From: Nannobrachium achirus
Lineage: Eukaryota > Chordata > Actinopteri > Myctophiformes > Myctophidae
Assembly: GCA_963921795.1 (NCBI GenBank)
Contig: OY997650.1
Span: forward strand, 2,039,205 to 2,103,204
Length of the DNA: 64,000 nucleotides
Reading direction: 5' to 3'
A program made the position numbers and the translations under genes. The notes below the pieces were generated by a model. The model had not been told where the DNA came from. It was given only the letters and a program-made list of their open reading frames with translations, and ran no database searches. Shown here piece by piece: positions 1-10,802 of the stretch (position 1 is its first letter; each line of letters opens with the position of its first letter).

Positions 1-207
1 CACGGGGTGACATGCCCACGCTAGTTGGCGAGCTGCCCTAGAAAATTAATTTGCGTCATTTGTCGAGTTGGAAATTTGGCGAGAGGACCTGTATGATCGG
101 TCACCAGCACTTTCGCCTATAACAATTTCGCGCATTTGGTCTTTTCGCGTGGCTTTTTCACCTTGGAGGAGAGACTTTTCACCAGGCCTGTCTGGTCGAT
201 TCACCGC

Positions 208-1270
208 TAGTGTGGGGATTTAAGGGGAGCAAATGCTAATTTCGTGCAATTTTGACTTAAAGCGCAAAATTTTGCACAGATGTAGCCCAGGGCTTGCTCT
301 AATGATTTAGCTAGGGCGCCCGAGTCTGCGACCTTCGGGGTCGCCACAGCGGCCAAATCAAGTTGGGCTCCCATTGACTTTCTATACAGGAGGAAAATAC
401 AGAGAATTATTTTTTTTCTGGGTATTTAAGGAGGATCTGAGGGGTCTACCTAGGGGTTTGTCATGATGCTGAATCCATTGCAGGCATTTGTTTTGCACAA
501 AAAACATTCAGTGGGCTAGAAATGGCCTCAGAAAACAATACACGTATGGGTGAGTATTCATGTTAGTCGGAGGCCTTAGGGTGTTTTTTTCTCGTGCTAA
601 TCAGTCTAAAAGTTCAACATTTTGCACAGATGTAGCTCAGGGCATGCTCTAATGATTTAGCTAGGGCGCCCGAGTCTGCGACATTCGGGGTCGCCACAGC
701 GGCCAAATCAAGTTGGGCTCCCATCGACTTTAGTGATGAAAAGTGATGAGTCATCACTTTTCAGAGTTTCGTGGGTGCTGTTGTGACCCCGAAGGTCGCC
801 GACTCGGGCGCCCTAGCTAAATCATTAGAGCATGCCCTGAGCTACATCTGTGCAACATTTTGCACTTTTAGACTGATTAGCACGAGAAAAAAAACCCTAA
901 GGCCTCCGACTAACATGAATACTCACCCATACGTGTATTGTTTTCTGAGGCCATTTCTAGCCCACGGAATGTTTTTTGTGCAAAACAAATGCCTGCAATG
1001 TATTCAGCATCATGACAAACCCCTAGTTAGACCCCTCAGATCCTCCTTAAATACCCAGAAAAAATATCTTTTTCTAGGTATTTTCCTCCTGTATAGAAAG
1101 TCAATGGGAGCCCAACTTGATTTGGCCGCTGTGGCGACCCCGAAGGTCGCAGACTCGGGCGCCCTAGCTAAATCATTAGAGCATGCCCTGAGCTACATCT
1201 GTGCAAAATTCCGCGCTTTAAGTCAAAATTGCACGAAATTAGCATTTGCTCCCCTTAAATCCCCACACTA
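208..1270. repeat. Large palindrome A (foldback element, about 1.06 kb)
   Basis: The two halves are inverted copies. The outer arm starts with TAGTGTGGGG at 208 and ends with its complement at 1261-1270; the centre is a short palindrome at 739-761 around AAAAGTGATGA. Each arm carries a segment of about 110 bp (421-533 and about 948-1065) that recurs in palindromes B and C. Each arm also holds two direct copies of a segment containing GCGCCCGAGTCTGCGA. The flank at about 62-207 matches, in reverse, the right flank of palindrome B (about 4745-4880), so the outermost sequence is a family terminus. No transposase was seen. Confidence 0.85.
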
Positions 1271-1560
1271 CGCTGTTGAAGAGCCATTTTGCCTACCCTC
1301 AGACTGTCCATGTTTGCTTGCCAGTGGAGTGGTGTTACCTGTCAAACAACGGTGACGGCTATCCTATGCAATGCCACTCCATATAAATCACATTAATACA
1401 GATTAGAAGTTAGAACTATTGGAATCATTTAGGGCTTTGCACAGGGCAAAAAGTCAGCCCGGTCCTCCTAAAGCTCGATGTTATTTCTCTCTGGTGCGTC
1501 CTCTCTGAGGCGCATGCAGAGAGCACAGACAGTCTGTGCTCTGTGGGCAGCTCAGAGCGC

Positions 1561-1730
1561 CAGTGGCGTCAGTTAAAAAAAAGCTAAGGTATGGCAACAT
1601 GACTGGTGTGACACCAGTCATGTTGCCATACCGTAGCAACAGGCACCATGAAAAGTACATTTTATTATGTCCCCCTGTAGGCACGGTATGGCAGCTGCCA
1701 TAGCTTGCCATACCCAATTGACGCCTCTGA
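1561..1730. mobile_element. hAT-type MITE with a perfect internal hairpin
   Basis: Terminal inverted repeats are CAGTGGCGTCAGTT and AATTGACGCCTCTG (reverse complement CAGAGGCGTCAATT). Inside, 1588-1632 is a perfect palindrome with 21-bp arms and a 3-nt loop (left arm begins GGTATGGCAACATG). A second, imperfect one lies at about 1685-1716 and reuses GGTATGGCA. The 8-bp target duplication is not convincing. Confidence 0.6.
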
Positions 1731-1917
1731 ATCGCGCACCACTCACGCAGCAAAGACAGAAGAAATGCTGGGCTTGTATTGTAGTTTGATAAAAGCGAAT
1801 GAATGCCGTTTTACCCACCTACAGCCCCCGTCAGTCACTGTTTAATACATTTTTGTGTCGGCGCCCCTTCGCTTAAGCCTACAATCAATCAAAAAACTCT
1901 GTGACTCCCTTTTTCTC

Positions 1918-1968
1918 CTACAAGCTCACACCACGCCGCATTTGCGTCACGTTGTGAGCTTGTAGATC
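1918..1968. repeat. GATCTACAAGCTCAC hairpin, copy 1
   Basis: CTACAAGCTCAC and its complement GTGAGCTTGTAG face each other around a partly paired GC-rich centre. Outer AAATAG/CTATTT arms are missing in this copy. Confidence 0.75.
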
Positions 1969-2126
1969 ATATAAATACATGAATGTCTCTTTGTCTATAT
2001 ATGTGCTGGTTATTATGTTGTTAAAATACAGTAAAAAAAAACTACAAATAGGTCTACTAAATGGTCACTTCAACAAAATGGTCACTTTCTGAACTGAATA
2101 TGGAACTAGCTTTTCCTCGTACACAC

Positions 2127-4049
2127 TGAGGGCGAATTGGCGAATAGCGAATTAGCGTATTATTCGCATTTTGTTTAAAACCTTATAAAGTCAATGGAAG
2201 CATCCACACCAAACGCGAATTTCGAAAAAGCGAAGAGGCGTCTGTTTTTTATTCGCCCTTGTGTCGAATTAAGCGAACGTTCAAAGGCGAATTCCTCTCT
2301 CTCTCTGTATCAAAGTAAGCTCACTCTACCCTATTTCAAGAGAGAGAGAGAGAATGGTGGAGGGACCTTCACGTTACATTGAGGCCGAGGGGAACAGTGT
2401 CGTTCTCCTTTTCCGTGTCTCATCTGCGTGGCTGCTTGGAAAAAGTAGCCTACTCGAATGTCTTACTGGTAAAAGCATGGTTTATGTGTTTGTTATTGTA
2501 GGCTACTTTATATCTGCAAAAAGACTAATGTTTAAAAAATAAATCGCTGGGTATTAAATAGCCTACAATAGGATCCGAAATGAGTCGATTAGAAGGAAAG
2601 TACTGGAAATTCGACTCAAGTACAAATACCTACAAGTACAGGCTACTCAAGTAAATGTAGGATACTTTTAGTTACTTTACACTGACTTTCTTTTTTTACA
2701 GACCAAAATCCTTTTATTTCCGAGAGACCCGACCATTTAATCATTATTAAAACCCTCTTTCATGCTCACTGCAGCCGTGCAGCGTGCGCTGTTAACTGAT
2801 TGACAGGCAGAAGAAGGCTACCAAGGAATCTATAATATTAAGATCGAAACAAAAGCCAGAGATTAAAAGGAATACTTTTAGGCTATTTTCTAACTACAGA
2901 GAGGTAAGTCATGGTTTAACTTGTACGCGGTCGCGGCTGCTATCTACGGTGGGACTACACCAAGCCGTTTCGCGCGCGTCAGTGCGTATGCGTGCGTATG
3001 CGGGGCGCGCGCGCGTATGTGCGTTTTGGATAGATCCAATGTATATCAATTCAGCCGGCTACACCAGGCGTACGGATAGCGCGAACCACGGATACGCATC
3101 CCCTAAAAATAGGATCGGTTCTATTTTTTAAGCACGCCTATGCGTTTTGTACACAGACTATCTGGTCTTCCTCACATATACTCCCTCCTTGGTGTAGCCT
3201 GGAGCGTTTACGCATACGCGAGCGTCTTCACGGACAGTACGCGCGTATGAGCGCATTTTTTGGTGTAGTCCCACCGTTCCTGGCAGCAGGCTACGCATCA
3301 CGCATGCATTACGCACGCACCAATATCTTTTACCCCTGCTGTTAAACTGATCCTAGACCAGCATTATCATCTCACTGTTACACAGCCATTCATCTCGCTG
3401 CCTCACGGCTAACAGACCATGATCCTAGGTCAGGCCAGCCTCACACAGCACACACGTTAAACAGAACTCCAGTAGCCTAGTTCGTTCGCACGCCAGCGCG
3501 CGCACACACACACACATTGATTGATTGCTTTACAGTTTGCATAAAAAAGCAGAAAGTACACACACAATACGGGTCCTCTTGGGTCCTCTCGGGTAATACA
3601 CATAATGATTGACAGCCCCGTATTCCGAGGGTGATGCGGCCATTCCGACCCGGCTATGATAAAACACTGACCGACCCTGTCTACTCTGCCCCCGGCCGGA
3701 GCTGAGGGGAGGGGGAACGGAGAACGCGTGTTGTCACTTGTCTCTTCTGTTCTTTTTCTTATTTAATAGGCTAACAACCACGGCCAGGTCTCATCATCAC
3801 TTGAGGATATAGTTTCCATTGTTTTATTTGTTTCCCTGTCTCCGTTCTCCTCTCTCCTCTCCTCTCTCTCCTTTCTTCTCCTTTCTCCTGTGGCTATGCA
3901 GGCAGATATCGCCCCTCGTTTTTAGGCGAATTAAACGAATATTATACGTATATTCGCGTCGCTTTTTGGTGTGTATGGAAAAGGGCGAATGGCGAATTCT
4001 TCGCCTTTTTGGTTCGCTTATTCACGTCGCTTTCGCTAATTCGCCGGTG
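2127..4049. mobile_element. Possible long non-autonomous element with GGCGAATT-rich ends
   Basis: Left sequence at about 2130-2300 and right sequence at about 3915-4049 are both rich in GGCGAA/TTCGCC words; the right end reads into AATTCGCCGGTGTGGACAGG. No coding capacity was recognised. The interior holds a 330-bp MITE, a CpG-rich stretch and a pyrimidine-rich stretch near 3840-3890. Boundaries are uncertain. Confidence 0.35.
2947..3276. mobile_element. CpG-rich MITE (330 bp)
   Basis: Inverted ends CGGTGGGACTACACCAA and TTGGTGTAGTCCCACCG bound a very CpG-rich interior with repeated GCGTATGCG-like words and no coding potential. Family not assigned; no clear target duplication. Confidence 0.65.
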
Positions 4050-4053
4050 TGGA

Positions 4054-4735
4054 CAGGGGATATCTTTAGAAATGGTGTCTGCAAATCCTGGAATAAATTC
4101 CTTACCAAAAAAAATCTTCACCAATTTGTTTGTAAAGGTGTCTAGTAACACATCTCACAAAGACTGAAATTCAGTTTCCCTAGGAAAATCTTTGACAGCT
4201 ATGGTAATTCTGGGTCTCATTCACTCACTATACACTATACTATAGGGGAAAAAAATCACTCCCAAAAAATATGCTTTTAGTGGGATGTGACTATAGCTAG
4301 GTGTTTTTAATTATTCCGAATCCATTGCAAGCATTTGTTTTGCACCAAAAACATTCCTTGGGCTAGAAATGGAACCCCATACCACTGTGAAAAGTGATGA
4401 CTCATCACTAAACCATCATTTCATGGGCTGTTTTTAGCCCAATGAGTGTTTTTTGTGCAAAACAAATGCTTGCAATGGATTCAGAATAATTAAACACACC
4501 TAGTTAGACCCCTCACATCCCACTTAAAGCATATTTTATGGGAGTGATTTTTTCCCCTATAGTATAGTGTGTAGTGAGTGAATGAGACCCAGAATTACCC
4601 TAGCTGTCAAAGATTTTCCTAGGGAAACTGAATTTCAGTCTTTGTGAGATGTGTTACTAGACACCTTTACAAACACATTGGTGAAGAAATGTTTTGGTAA
4701 GGAATTTATTCCAGGACTTTTTAAGATATCCCCTG
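4054..4735. repeat. Large palindrome B (682 bp)
   Basis: Arms run from CAGGGGATATC at 4054 to GATATCCCCTG ending at 4735, centred on AGTGATGACTCATCACT (4393-4409). The centre and the flanking core (4272-4375 and 4427-4530) match palindrome A, but the outer 200 bp of each arm do not. The right flank 4745-4880 matches the left flank of A. Confidence 0.85.
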
Positions 4736-4953
4736 ATTACATGGACAGCTAGGTGAAATGGCTCTTCAACGGCGGTGAAACGGCCAGATGGGTTAGGTGA
4801 AAACACTCTCCTCCACGGCAAAAGTGCCCCGCGAAAAGACCTGGCGAAAATGTTATAGGCGATTATGCCTGACACCATTTGATCAGCCTCCCAGCAATCT
4901 GGCCAGCCATCGTCAAAGAAAAGCTCCAACTGGACTGGAGTTCAGTTAGACAC

Positions 4954-5104
4954 GATCAACACAATCCTGAGTTATTTTTTGTGTTCAATCTGTGTTTTTA
5001 GATATTTTAGTATTTCAGAAATGCTAACAAAGCATCATATGATGCTTTGTAGCATGCTAAAAACACAGATTGAACACAAAGAATAACTCAGGATTGTGTT
5101 GATC
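4954..5104. repeat. 151-bp palindrome, CATCATATGATG near its centre
   Basis: GATCAACACAATCCTGAG at 4954 is mirrored by CTCAGGATTGTGTTGATC ending at 5104; the arms are about 70 bp with small gaps. It contains none of the other cores described here. Confidence 0.8.
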
Positions 5105-5182
5105 TTGTCCCAAACAACAATAAAATAAGATCTGGTTGTCCCAGAGGTGAACTGGGCCAGACAGACAGCCAGAGGCGTCTAC

Positions 5183-5238
5183 ATCTACAAGCTCACAGTG
5201 CGGCACCGAGTGCCTTGCTGTGAGCTTGTAGATCTGCT
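5183..5238. repeat. GATCTACAAGCTCAC hairpin, GCGGCAC class
   Basis: ATCTACAAGCTCAC and GTGAGCTTGTAGAT flank an inner stem of the GCGGCAC/GTGCC type, as in the copies at 19167 and 24402. Confidence 0.85.
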
Positions 5239-5427
5239 CTTTTTTTTTGTTTTTAAGTCGTGAAAATGTGTGCAAATCTTTGAATATATCCTATGTAATT
5301 TTTTTGGACATGAAAAAGGTTTGAGCACCAGAGCACAAGTTTTTCAAAAAACCTTAGAAGGATTTGAAATATTCAAAGACTTGCACACATGTTCACGATT
5401 TTTCAAAAATAGCAGATCTGCAAGCTT

Positions 5428-5938
5428 GTCCATCCATCCATCCATCTTCAACCGCTTACCTGGAATCGGGTCGCAGGGGTAACAGTTCCAACTGAGACCT
5501 CCAGATTTCCTTATCCTGAGCAACTTCCTCCACTCCCTCAGGGAGTATACCGAGGCGTTCCCAAGCCAGTGTGGAGATATAATCCCTCCATCTGGTCTTT
5601 GGTCTGCCACAGGGTCTCCTCCCAGTGGGACGTGCATCGAGGACCTTCCTAGGAAGGCGCTTGGGGGGCATCCGTACTAGATGCCCCAACCACCTAAGCT
5701 GTAGTGTAGGAGCAGCGGTTCTACTCCAAGTCTCTCTCGGGTGACTGAACTTCTCACCCTATCTCTATTGGAGATACCAGCCACCCGTCTGAGGAAACCC
5801 ATTTCGGCCGCTTGCACCCGCGACCTTATACTTTGGGTCATGACCCACAACTTCATGACCATAGGTGAGAGTAGGAACGAAGATTGCTCGGTAGACAGAG
5901 AGCTTTGCCTTCCGGCTCAACTCTTTTTTCTTCACCAC
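5428..5938 (-). mobile_element. RTE-clade LINE fragment, Rex3-like, copy 1
   Basis: On the minus strand this encodes the C-terminal part of a reverse-transcriptase ORF (residues such as LRRVAGISNRDRVRSS and GHLVRMPPKRLPRK followed by GRPKTRWRDYI) and ends in a short GATG tail, as expected for Rex3. The frame is broken near the middle of the fragment. It is flanked by a 28-bp direct repeat with one mismatch (5400-5427 and 5939-5966), a long target duplication containing TTTTCAAAAATAGCAGAT. The target was therefore one of the GATCTACAAGCTCAC-type hairpins. Confidence 0.88.
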
Positions 5939-6115
5939 TTTTCAAAAATAGCAGATGTGCAAGCTTTTATATCTGCTATTTTTTCAATAGTTAAAGCACA
6001 AAATATGTGTTCCCAGTCTAAATTCCCCCTATGAAGAACATTCATGGGGGCCCCGCAGTGAATCCTTGTACCCAGGGCCCAGAATTTGGTGTGACGCCCC
6101 TGGAGACTAATTGTT

Positions 6116-6117
6116 TG

Positions 6118-6166
<49 letters not shown>

Positions 6167-6235
6167 TTTATCAGTTCTCATGGGAAAAACACAGGACAGT
6201 ACAGTTCAGATACAAGGTCTACTGATAGGATTTAA
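6116..6235 (-). mobile_element. 3' tail fragment of the TTGA-tailed LINE
   Basis: A run of TTGA units (GATT on this strand) is followed by sequence matching the 3' untranslated region of the LINE at 7766-10686 (words such as GACAGTACAGTTC and ACAAGGTCTACT). Confidence 0.8.
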
Positions 6236-6255
6236 ACCCATAGAAAGCATAGCTC

Positions 6256-6530
6256 AGGGGCGGCATAGCTCAGGGGTAGAGAAACCGCTATTAGAGCACG
6301 AAGGGTTCCCGAAGGGTTCCAAGTTCGAATCCGGGCTCCCCCTGAGTTAATGTCGAAGAGTCCTTGAGCAAGACTCTGAACCCCTAGTTGCTCCTGATGA
6401 GCAGGTTGGTGCCTTGCATGGTTTCCTCCGCCACCGGTGTATGAATGTGTGCGTGAATGGGTGAATGTAATGCACAATCTATGTAAAGCGCTTAAGATAA
6501 AAGCGCTATATAAATGCACCATTTACCACT
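6256..6530 (+). mobile_element. tRNA-derived SINE
   Basis: The head carries an A box (TAGCTCAGGGGTAGAG) and a B box (GGTTCCAAGTTCGAATCC). The body has the fish-type tail ending in AAGCGCTATATAAATGCACC. The A-box segment GGCATAGCTCAGGGG and the B-box leader CGAAGGGTTCC are each present twice in tandem, so this copy carries small local duplications. It does not fold into an intact tRNA. Confidence 0.85.
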
Positions 6531-6869
6531 ATGGCTTGTTTACATTCGGGTCCTTTGTACTCAATTCATTGAGACAGTAAAGAATTTTGTAGTGGACATA
6601 AAAGTACAATATTTGAGATGTAGTCTACGTTCATATTTTCTAGATTGATATTTCTGTGCCTTTGATGTATTGATGTATTTCCTTGCTTATTGTAAGTCGC
6701 TCTGGATTGAGAGAAAGTGTAAATTGTAGGCTAAATTAAGAATTATAGCCTAGTAGCCTATAAAAGATTGAGATACCCAACTTACCCAAGTGAAGTAAAA
6801 GTACCTCAGAACTGTAACCTAAACTCCTAAATTACAAATACATGAGTAAATTCGTTTCTTCCAGATCCG

Positions 6870-7356
6870 TGTCGACTGGCCCAGCAGGTGTCGCCAGAGA
6901 ACACGGTGTTCGGGGCGTGCTGTTCGTTCATTGGAGCGTGTATCTATTCTGCATCTAGCTTGAGGCAAGACCCAAACATTACATTGCTTCTGGGGGTTCT
7001 TGGCCTGGAGGAACAACATAATGAGATGGGGGTCCGCGGCCACATACATATCATTTTGGGGGTCCTTGGCATGATCAACTTTAAGAACCACTGATAGGCC
7101 TGATTTTTTTTTTTTTTTTTTTTCAGAAAACTAATAGGATTTACAAGATATTTGTGGAATCGGCCTATTATATCAGCGGTTCTCAAACTTATCATGTCAA
7201 GGACCCCCTGAATGACATGTATTTGGCCGCGGACCCCCATCTCAAAATACTTTGTTCCAGGCAGGGACACCCAGAAGCAAAGATTTTAGTTAAAAATGTT
7301 CACTTTGAATTTGGGGTCTTCTTGCCTCAAGCTAGATGCAGAATAGATAACACGCC
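6870..7356. repeat. Inverted pair of hAT MITE ends
   Basis: Sequence ending in TTTAAGAACCACTGAT at about 7095 and sequence starting AGCGGTTCTCAAAC at about 7176 are inverted copies, each running outward through GGACCCCC-type sequence to TATTCTGCATCTAGCTTGAG and its complement. A T-rich spacer with TTTCAGAAAACT lies between. This is two half elements in opposite orientation. Confidence 0.7.
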
Positions 7357-7632
7357 GTTGTCACGGCAACTCCTCCTCTCCTCTCCGTCTGACCAATCAG
7401 CGGCCGCCGTCCCTCCAGGCAATGGGAGTCCAGTTCCGGTCTCGTCTGTAATAGAGATGGGATTTATGGTTCTTTGAAGTGAGCCGGATCTCTGGGATCC
7501 GTTCCTTTCAAAGAGCCGTTCAAAAGACTGTCTCATTTGAGTTACCAGTTACTTTGTAGATTTTGATTATACTTACAAATAACTTATACAACCCTATATA
7601 CATGTATTTCTGATATAGGTACATACCTGACA

Positions 7633-7693
7633 TTTGAAAATAGCCGATCTACAAGCTCACAATGCGTGAGCTTGTAGATCAGCTATTTTCAAA
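7633..7693. repeat. GATCTACAAGCTCAC hairpin, minimal loop
   Basis: A 61-bp palindrome. Arms run TTTGAAAATAG, a mismatched base pair, then GATCTACAAGCTCAC, around the 5-nt loop AATGC. There is no inner variable stem. Confidence 0.92.
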
Positions 7694-7765
7694 AGATTTT
7701 TTTTACATTTTATTCATTGGAAAACCTGTGAAACAGGACATTCTGCACAATGAATACTTTCTACT

Positions 7766-10686
7766 ATTGATTGATTGATTGATTGAAGGCTTTATTAGAA
7801 GTTTGCATAGGAAAATGTACAGATTCATGACGGTACAGTTCACTGGTACAAGGTCTACTAAAAGGAGATCCATGAAAAGACTAAGCTTATTTCAACAGGA
7901 AACCATTAAAGTATCTCATATAACATTGAATGACAGACAAATAGAACACAGTACTATGCAGTAGATATGTAAAGAAAAAAAAGAAAACAGTAGGTCTATA
8001 CAATCAGTAAGTACAGTATATACAATATATACAAGGAAGGGGCAGGTAACAGTAAGTCTAAACAATCAGTATGTACAGTATATACAAGGAAGGGGCAGGG
8101 AGGGTAGGGTTGGGCTAGGTTTTTACCAGTTGTGAACGGCTGCTGCCTGTAAGTGGTTTTTTAGGGCAATTTTAAAGGATGCTAGTGATCCACACTCCTT
8201 TATGGCCTTCGGTAAGGCATTCCACATTTTTGTGGTGTAGCAGAAGAACGAGTTCGACCCTTTCTTTGAGTTGACTCTGGGTTGAACGTGATCTGTGGCA
8301 CTGCCTCTGGTGTTGTAATTATGGACATCCTTAACGTTTATAAAGTATTTTGACAGGTACTTGGGTATCATAGTGGTGTAGTGTATCTTGTACACCAGGC
8401 CCATTGCAAGTTGCTGTACTCTGTCATCTACTCTGAGCCACCCCACTCTTAACTGGTGAGTAGCGGTGAGGTGAGTCTGATTGGGAAGGTTAAGCAGGAC
8501 CCTAATTAGTTTATTTTGGGCTGTTTGGAGTTTAGTTTTTAGGGCTTGTGGGGCGTCACGATACCATACGTGGACTCCATAGTCAAAGAGGGGCTGGATT
8601 ATTGCACCAGCTATGGTCTTCAGTGTGTTGAAGTTGACCATTGGGGCGATCCTCTGTAGGAAACGAGTTCGTTGGTTGATTTTTTGTATTACTTTTGAAG
8701 TCATCTTTTCGCTGGAAAGATTAGCTTCAAGGATACATCCTAAGTAAGAGATTTCGTTTTTTCGTGTTATGACCTTGTCACCCACTTTGATTGTGAAGTT
8801 CTCTACCTTTTTGAGGTTATGATTTGATCCAAAGAGGATGGACTCGGTTTTGCCCAGGTGAATTGATAATTTGTTGTCGTTAAGCCATGTGCAGATCTTA
8901 CTCAGTTCAGAGTTAAGTGTCTTTTCAACCTGCAAGTGGTCCTTGCCCGAGACTAGGAGAGCCGAGTCATCCGCGAACAGGAACAGGTTGCAGTCGCAAC
9001 CAGATGCCATGTCGTTCACGTATATTAGGAACAACAGAGGTCCCAGTATGCTACCTTGAGGAACTCCACAGCTTACTGGGAGGGGGGGGGACAGGGTACC
9101 GTTAATCTCCACCACCTGTTCCCTCCCCACCAGGTAAGATTGCATCCAGCTCACTGCTGCACTGTCAAGACCGATGGCTTTTAGTTTCTCAATCAGAATA
9201 GCATGATCCACGGTGTCAAATGCCTTCTGGAGGTCCATCATGACCATGCCACTATATTTGCCCTGATCCGCTTCGCGTTTGATTTGGTCAGTCAAATAGA
9301 GAAGGCATGTGTCAGTGGAATGGGATTTTCTGAATCCAGATTGGAACTCGTAAATCAGATTATTCTCATCGAGATATCTTGCAATCTGTTCGTAGACTAT
9401 TTTCTCCATGACTTTGGATATGGAGCTAAGAATGGAAACGGGGCGGTAGTTTCCAGGGTCTAGTTTGCTACCTTTTTTATGCAGGGGGGTTACTTTTGCT
9501 AGTATGAAGTCCTGGGGGACATGACCCTGTTCGATGGAAAGGTTAATTATGTGGGTAATGATTGGAGCAATGGTGGCGGCTGAATCTCTGAGAAATCTAG
9601 CTGGGATTTTATCGAGGCCAGTGGCCTTGTGTTGAGGTAGGGCGCTCAACTTTTTAAACACTTCATCAGTTGTCACTGTGGAAAGTTTAAAGCTGTCTTT
9701 ACTGACGCCCAGTTTTTTGTAGAATGTATTAACAAATTCTTCACCATACCGCCCAGATGGGGCGACCAGTCTTTTGACCAGTGAACGGGCTGTGGTGGTA
9801 AAGGTTTTGTTAAAATGGGTAGCCACTTCACCTTTGTCAGAAATGAGAGCGGCGTCCGTTTTGATGTTTATATTGTGGCATATGGTTTTTGATTTTAAGC
9901 CTAATTGGTTGTTAAGCAACTTCCATAGGTCTCGTGGGTTGTTTTTGTATTCATCGATTTTGTCGTCGATGTAGTTTTTTTTGGCGGATCTAACTAGGGC
10001 GGTTGTCTGGTTTCTAAGTCTCTTGCATTGAGCAGTAAGATGCACAATGTGGATTTTGAGGTCATGGTTGAATTTTTTCTTGAGCTTTTTGCAGCACTTT
10101 CGTTTTTCATCGTATTTTTTGTCTCTGAGTTTAGCTGATTCTGCAATATCTGAGTTATACCATGGCTCTTGGCGGGCTTTAACCCTGGTGGTATTCAAGG
10201 GGGCCACGTCGTCTAGAGCATCGGTCAATTTGGTTTTAAAACCGCACCATGCTTCCTCGACATCTGTACACTGCAGCTCTGGGGAAAAGTCTACACCCGC
10301 TAGTTTGAGATTAAAAGCCTCACTGGAGTAGTTCTTCAGGCTTCTAGCAACGATAGTTCTGTGGCCACTAGCTTTGGGTTTGTGTATTTTTCGGGTAGAG
10401 TAGATCATATAATGATCACTAAGACCGCATACAATAGCCCCGCTAGCGGTGACTTTGGACTTGTCAGTGGTTACGACGAGATCTATGAGGGTTTGAGAGT
10501 GCTCTGTCACCCTGGTGGGTACTGTGACAAGCTGAGTGAGGCTGTATTGATTGCATAACCCATCAAAGGACTTGAACATGGGTGCGTCTTTACGCAAAAT
10601 GTCCACATTCCAGTCGCCCAAAATGTGACACTCAGTACCGTCCACCTTTGCTAAGCTCTCATCAAACAGCTCAAAGAAGTCTTTGG
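7766..10686 (-). mobile_element. L2/CR1-like LINE, 5'-truncated, with TSD
   Basis: A 2.9-kb non-LTR retrotransposon on the minus strand. Its 3' end is a TTGA-unit tail (7766-7786) after an untranslated region of about 340 bp. It is bounded by an 11-bp duplication, TACTTTCTACT at 7755-7765 and TACTTTGTACT at 10687-10697. The 5' end stops inside the endonuclease domain, the usual result of incomplete reverse transcription. Four other tails of the family lie nearby (6116, 10803, 12577 and possibly 3513). Confidence 0.9.
8123..10645 (-). CDS. LINE ORF: partial endonuclease plus reverse transcriptase
   Basis: The frame is open for 840 codons and continues upstream to the truncation point near 10684, so the GTG at 10645 is not a real start. 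Residues 1-95 are the C-terminal half of an APE-type endonuclease (GDWNVD, then LSDH). Residues 330-600 are the reverse transcriptase, with HKKGSKLDPGNYRPVS, FRKSHSTD, the catalytic aspartate in MMDLQKAFDTVDH, GVPQGSILGP, and the LFADD box. The C-terminus has YNTRGSA and WNALPKAIK, typical of L2/CR1-group LINEs. The lack of internal stops suggests recent insertion. Host function is not implied; exact clade (L2, CR1, Daphne) is uncertain. Confidence 0.9.
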   Translation of the reverse strand: MDGTECHILGDWNVDILRKDAPMFKSFDGLCNQYSLTQLVTVPTRVTEHSQTLIDLVVTTDKSKVTASGAIVCGLSDHYMIYSTRKIHKPKASGHRTIVARSLKNYSSEAFNLKLAGVDFSPELQCTDVEEAWCGFKTKLTDALDDVAPLNTTRVKARQEPWYNSDIAESAKLRDKKYDEKRKCCKKLKKKFNHDLKIHIVHLTAQCKRLRNQTTALVRSAKKNYIDDKIDEYKNNPRDLWKLLNNQLGLKSKTICHNINIKTDAALISDKGEVATHFNKTFTTTARSLVKRLVAPSGRYGEEFVNTFYKKLGVSKDSFKLSTVTTDEVFKKLSALPQHKATGLDKIPARFLRDSAATIAPIITHIINLSIEQGHVPQDFILAKVTPLHKKGSKLDPGNYRPVSILSSISKVMEKIVYEQIARYLDENNLIYEFQSGFRKSHSTDTCLLYLTDQIKREADQGKYSGMVMMDLQKAFDTVDHAILIEKLKAIGLDSAAVSWMQSYLVGREQVVEINGTLSPPLPVSCGVPQGSILGPLLFLIYVNDMASGCDCNLFLFADDSALLVSGKDHLQVEKTLNSELSKICTWLNDNKLSIHLGKTESILFGSNHNLKKVENFTIKVGDKVITRKNEISYLGCILEANLSSEKMTSKVIQKINQRTRFLQRIAPMVNFNTLKTIAGAIIQPLFDYGVHVWYRDAPQALKTKLQTAQNKLIRVLLNLPNQTHLTATHQLRVGWLRVDDRVQQLAMGLVYKIHYTTMIPKYLSKYFINVKDVHNYNTRGSATDHVQPRVNSKKGSNSFFCYTTKMWNALPKAIKECGSLASFKIALKNHLQAAAVHNW

Positions 10687-10802
10687 TACTTTGTACTTTA
10701 AGTACATTTTGTTATGTACATTTTGATACCAAATATTTGCACTTTTAATCAAGTACATTAACATTCCAAACTTCTACTTGTGGCAGAGTAGGCCTATTTC
10801 CA

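Noticed and set aside
6256-6345. A tRNA gene
   Set aside because: A and B boxes are present, but the acceptor stem does not pair and the sequence continues into a SINE body.
8123-10645. A host reverse-transcriptase gene
   Set aside because: It has an endonuclease fragment, 3' TTGA tail and target duplication, so it is a LINE.
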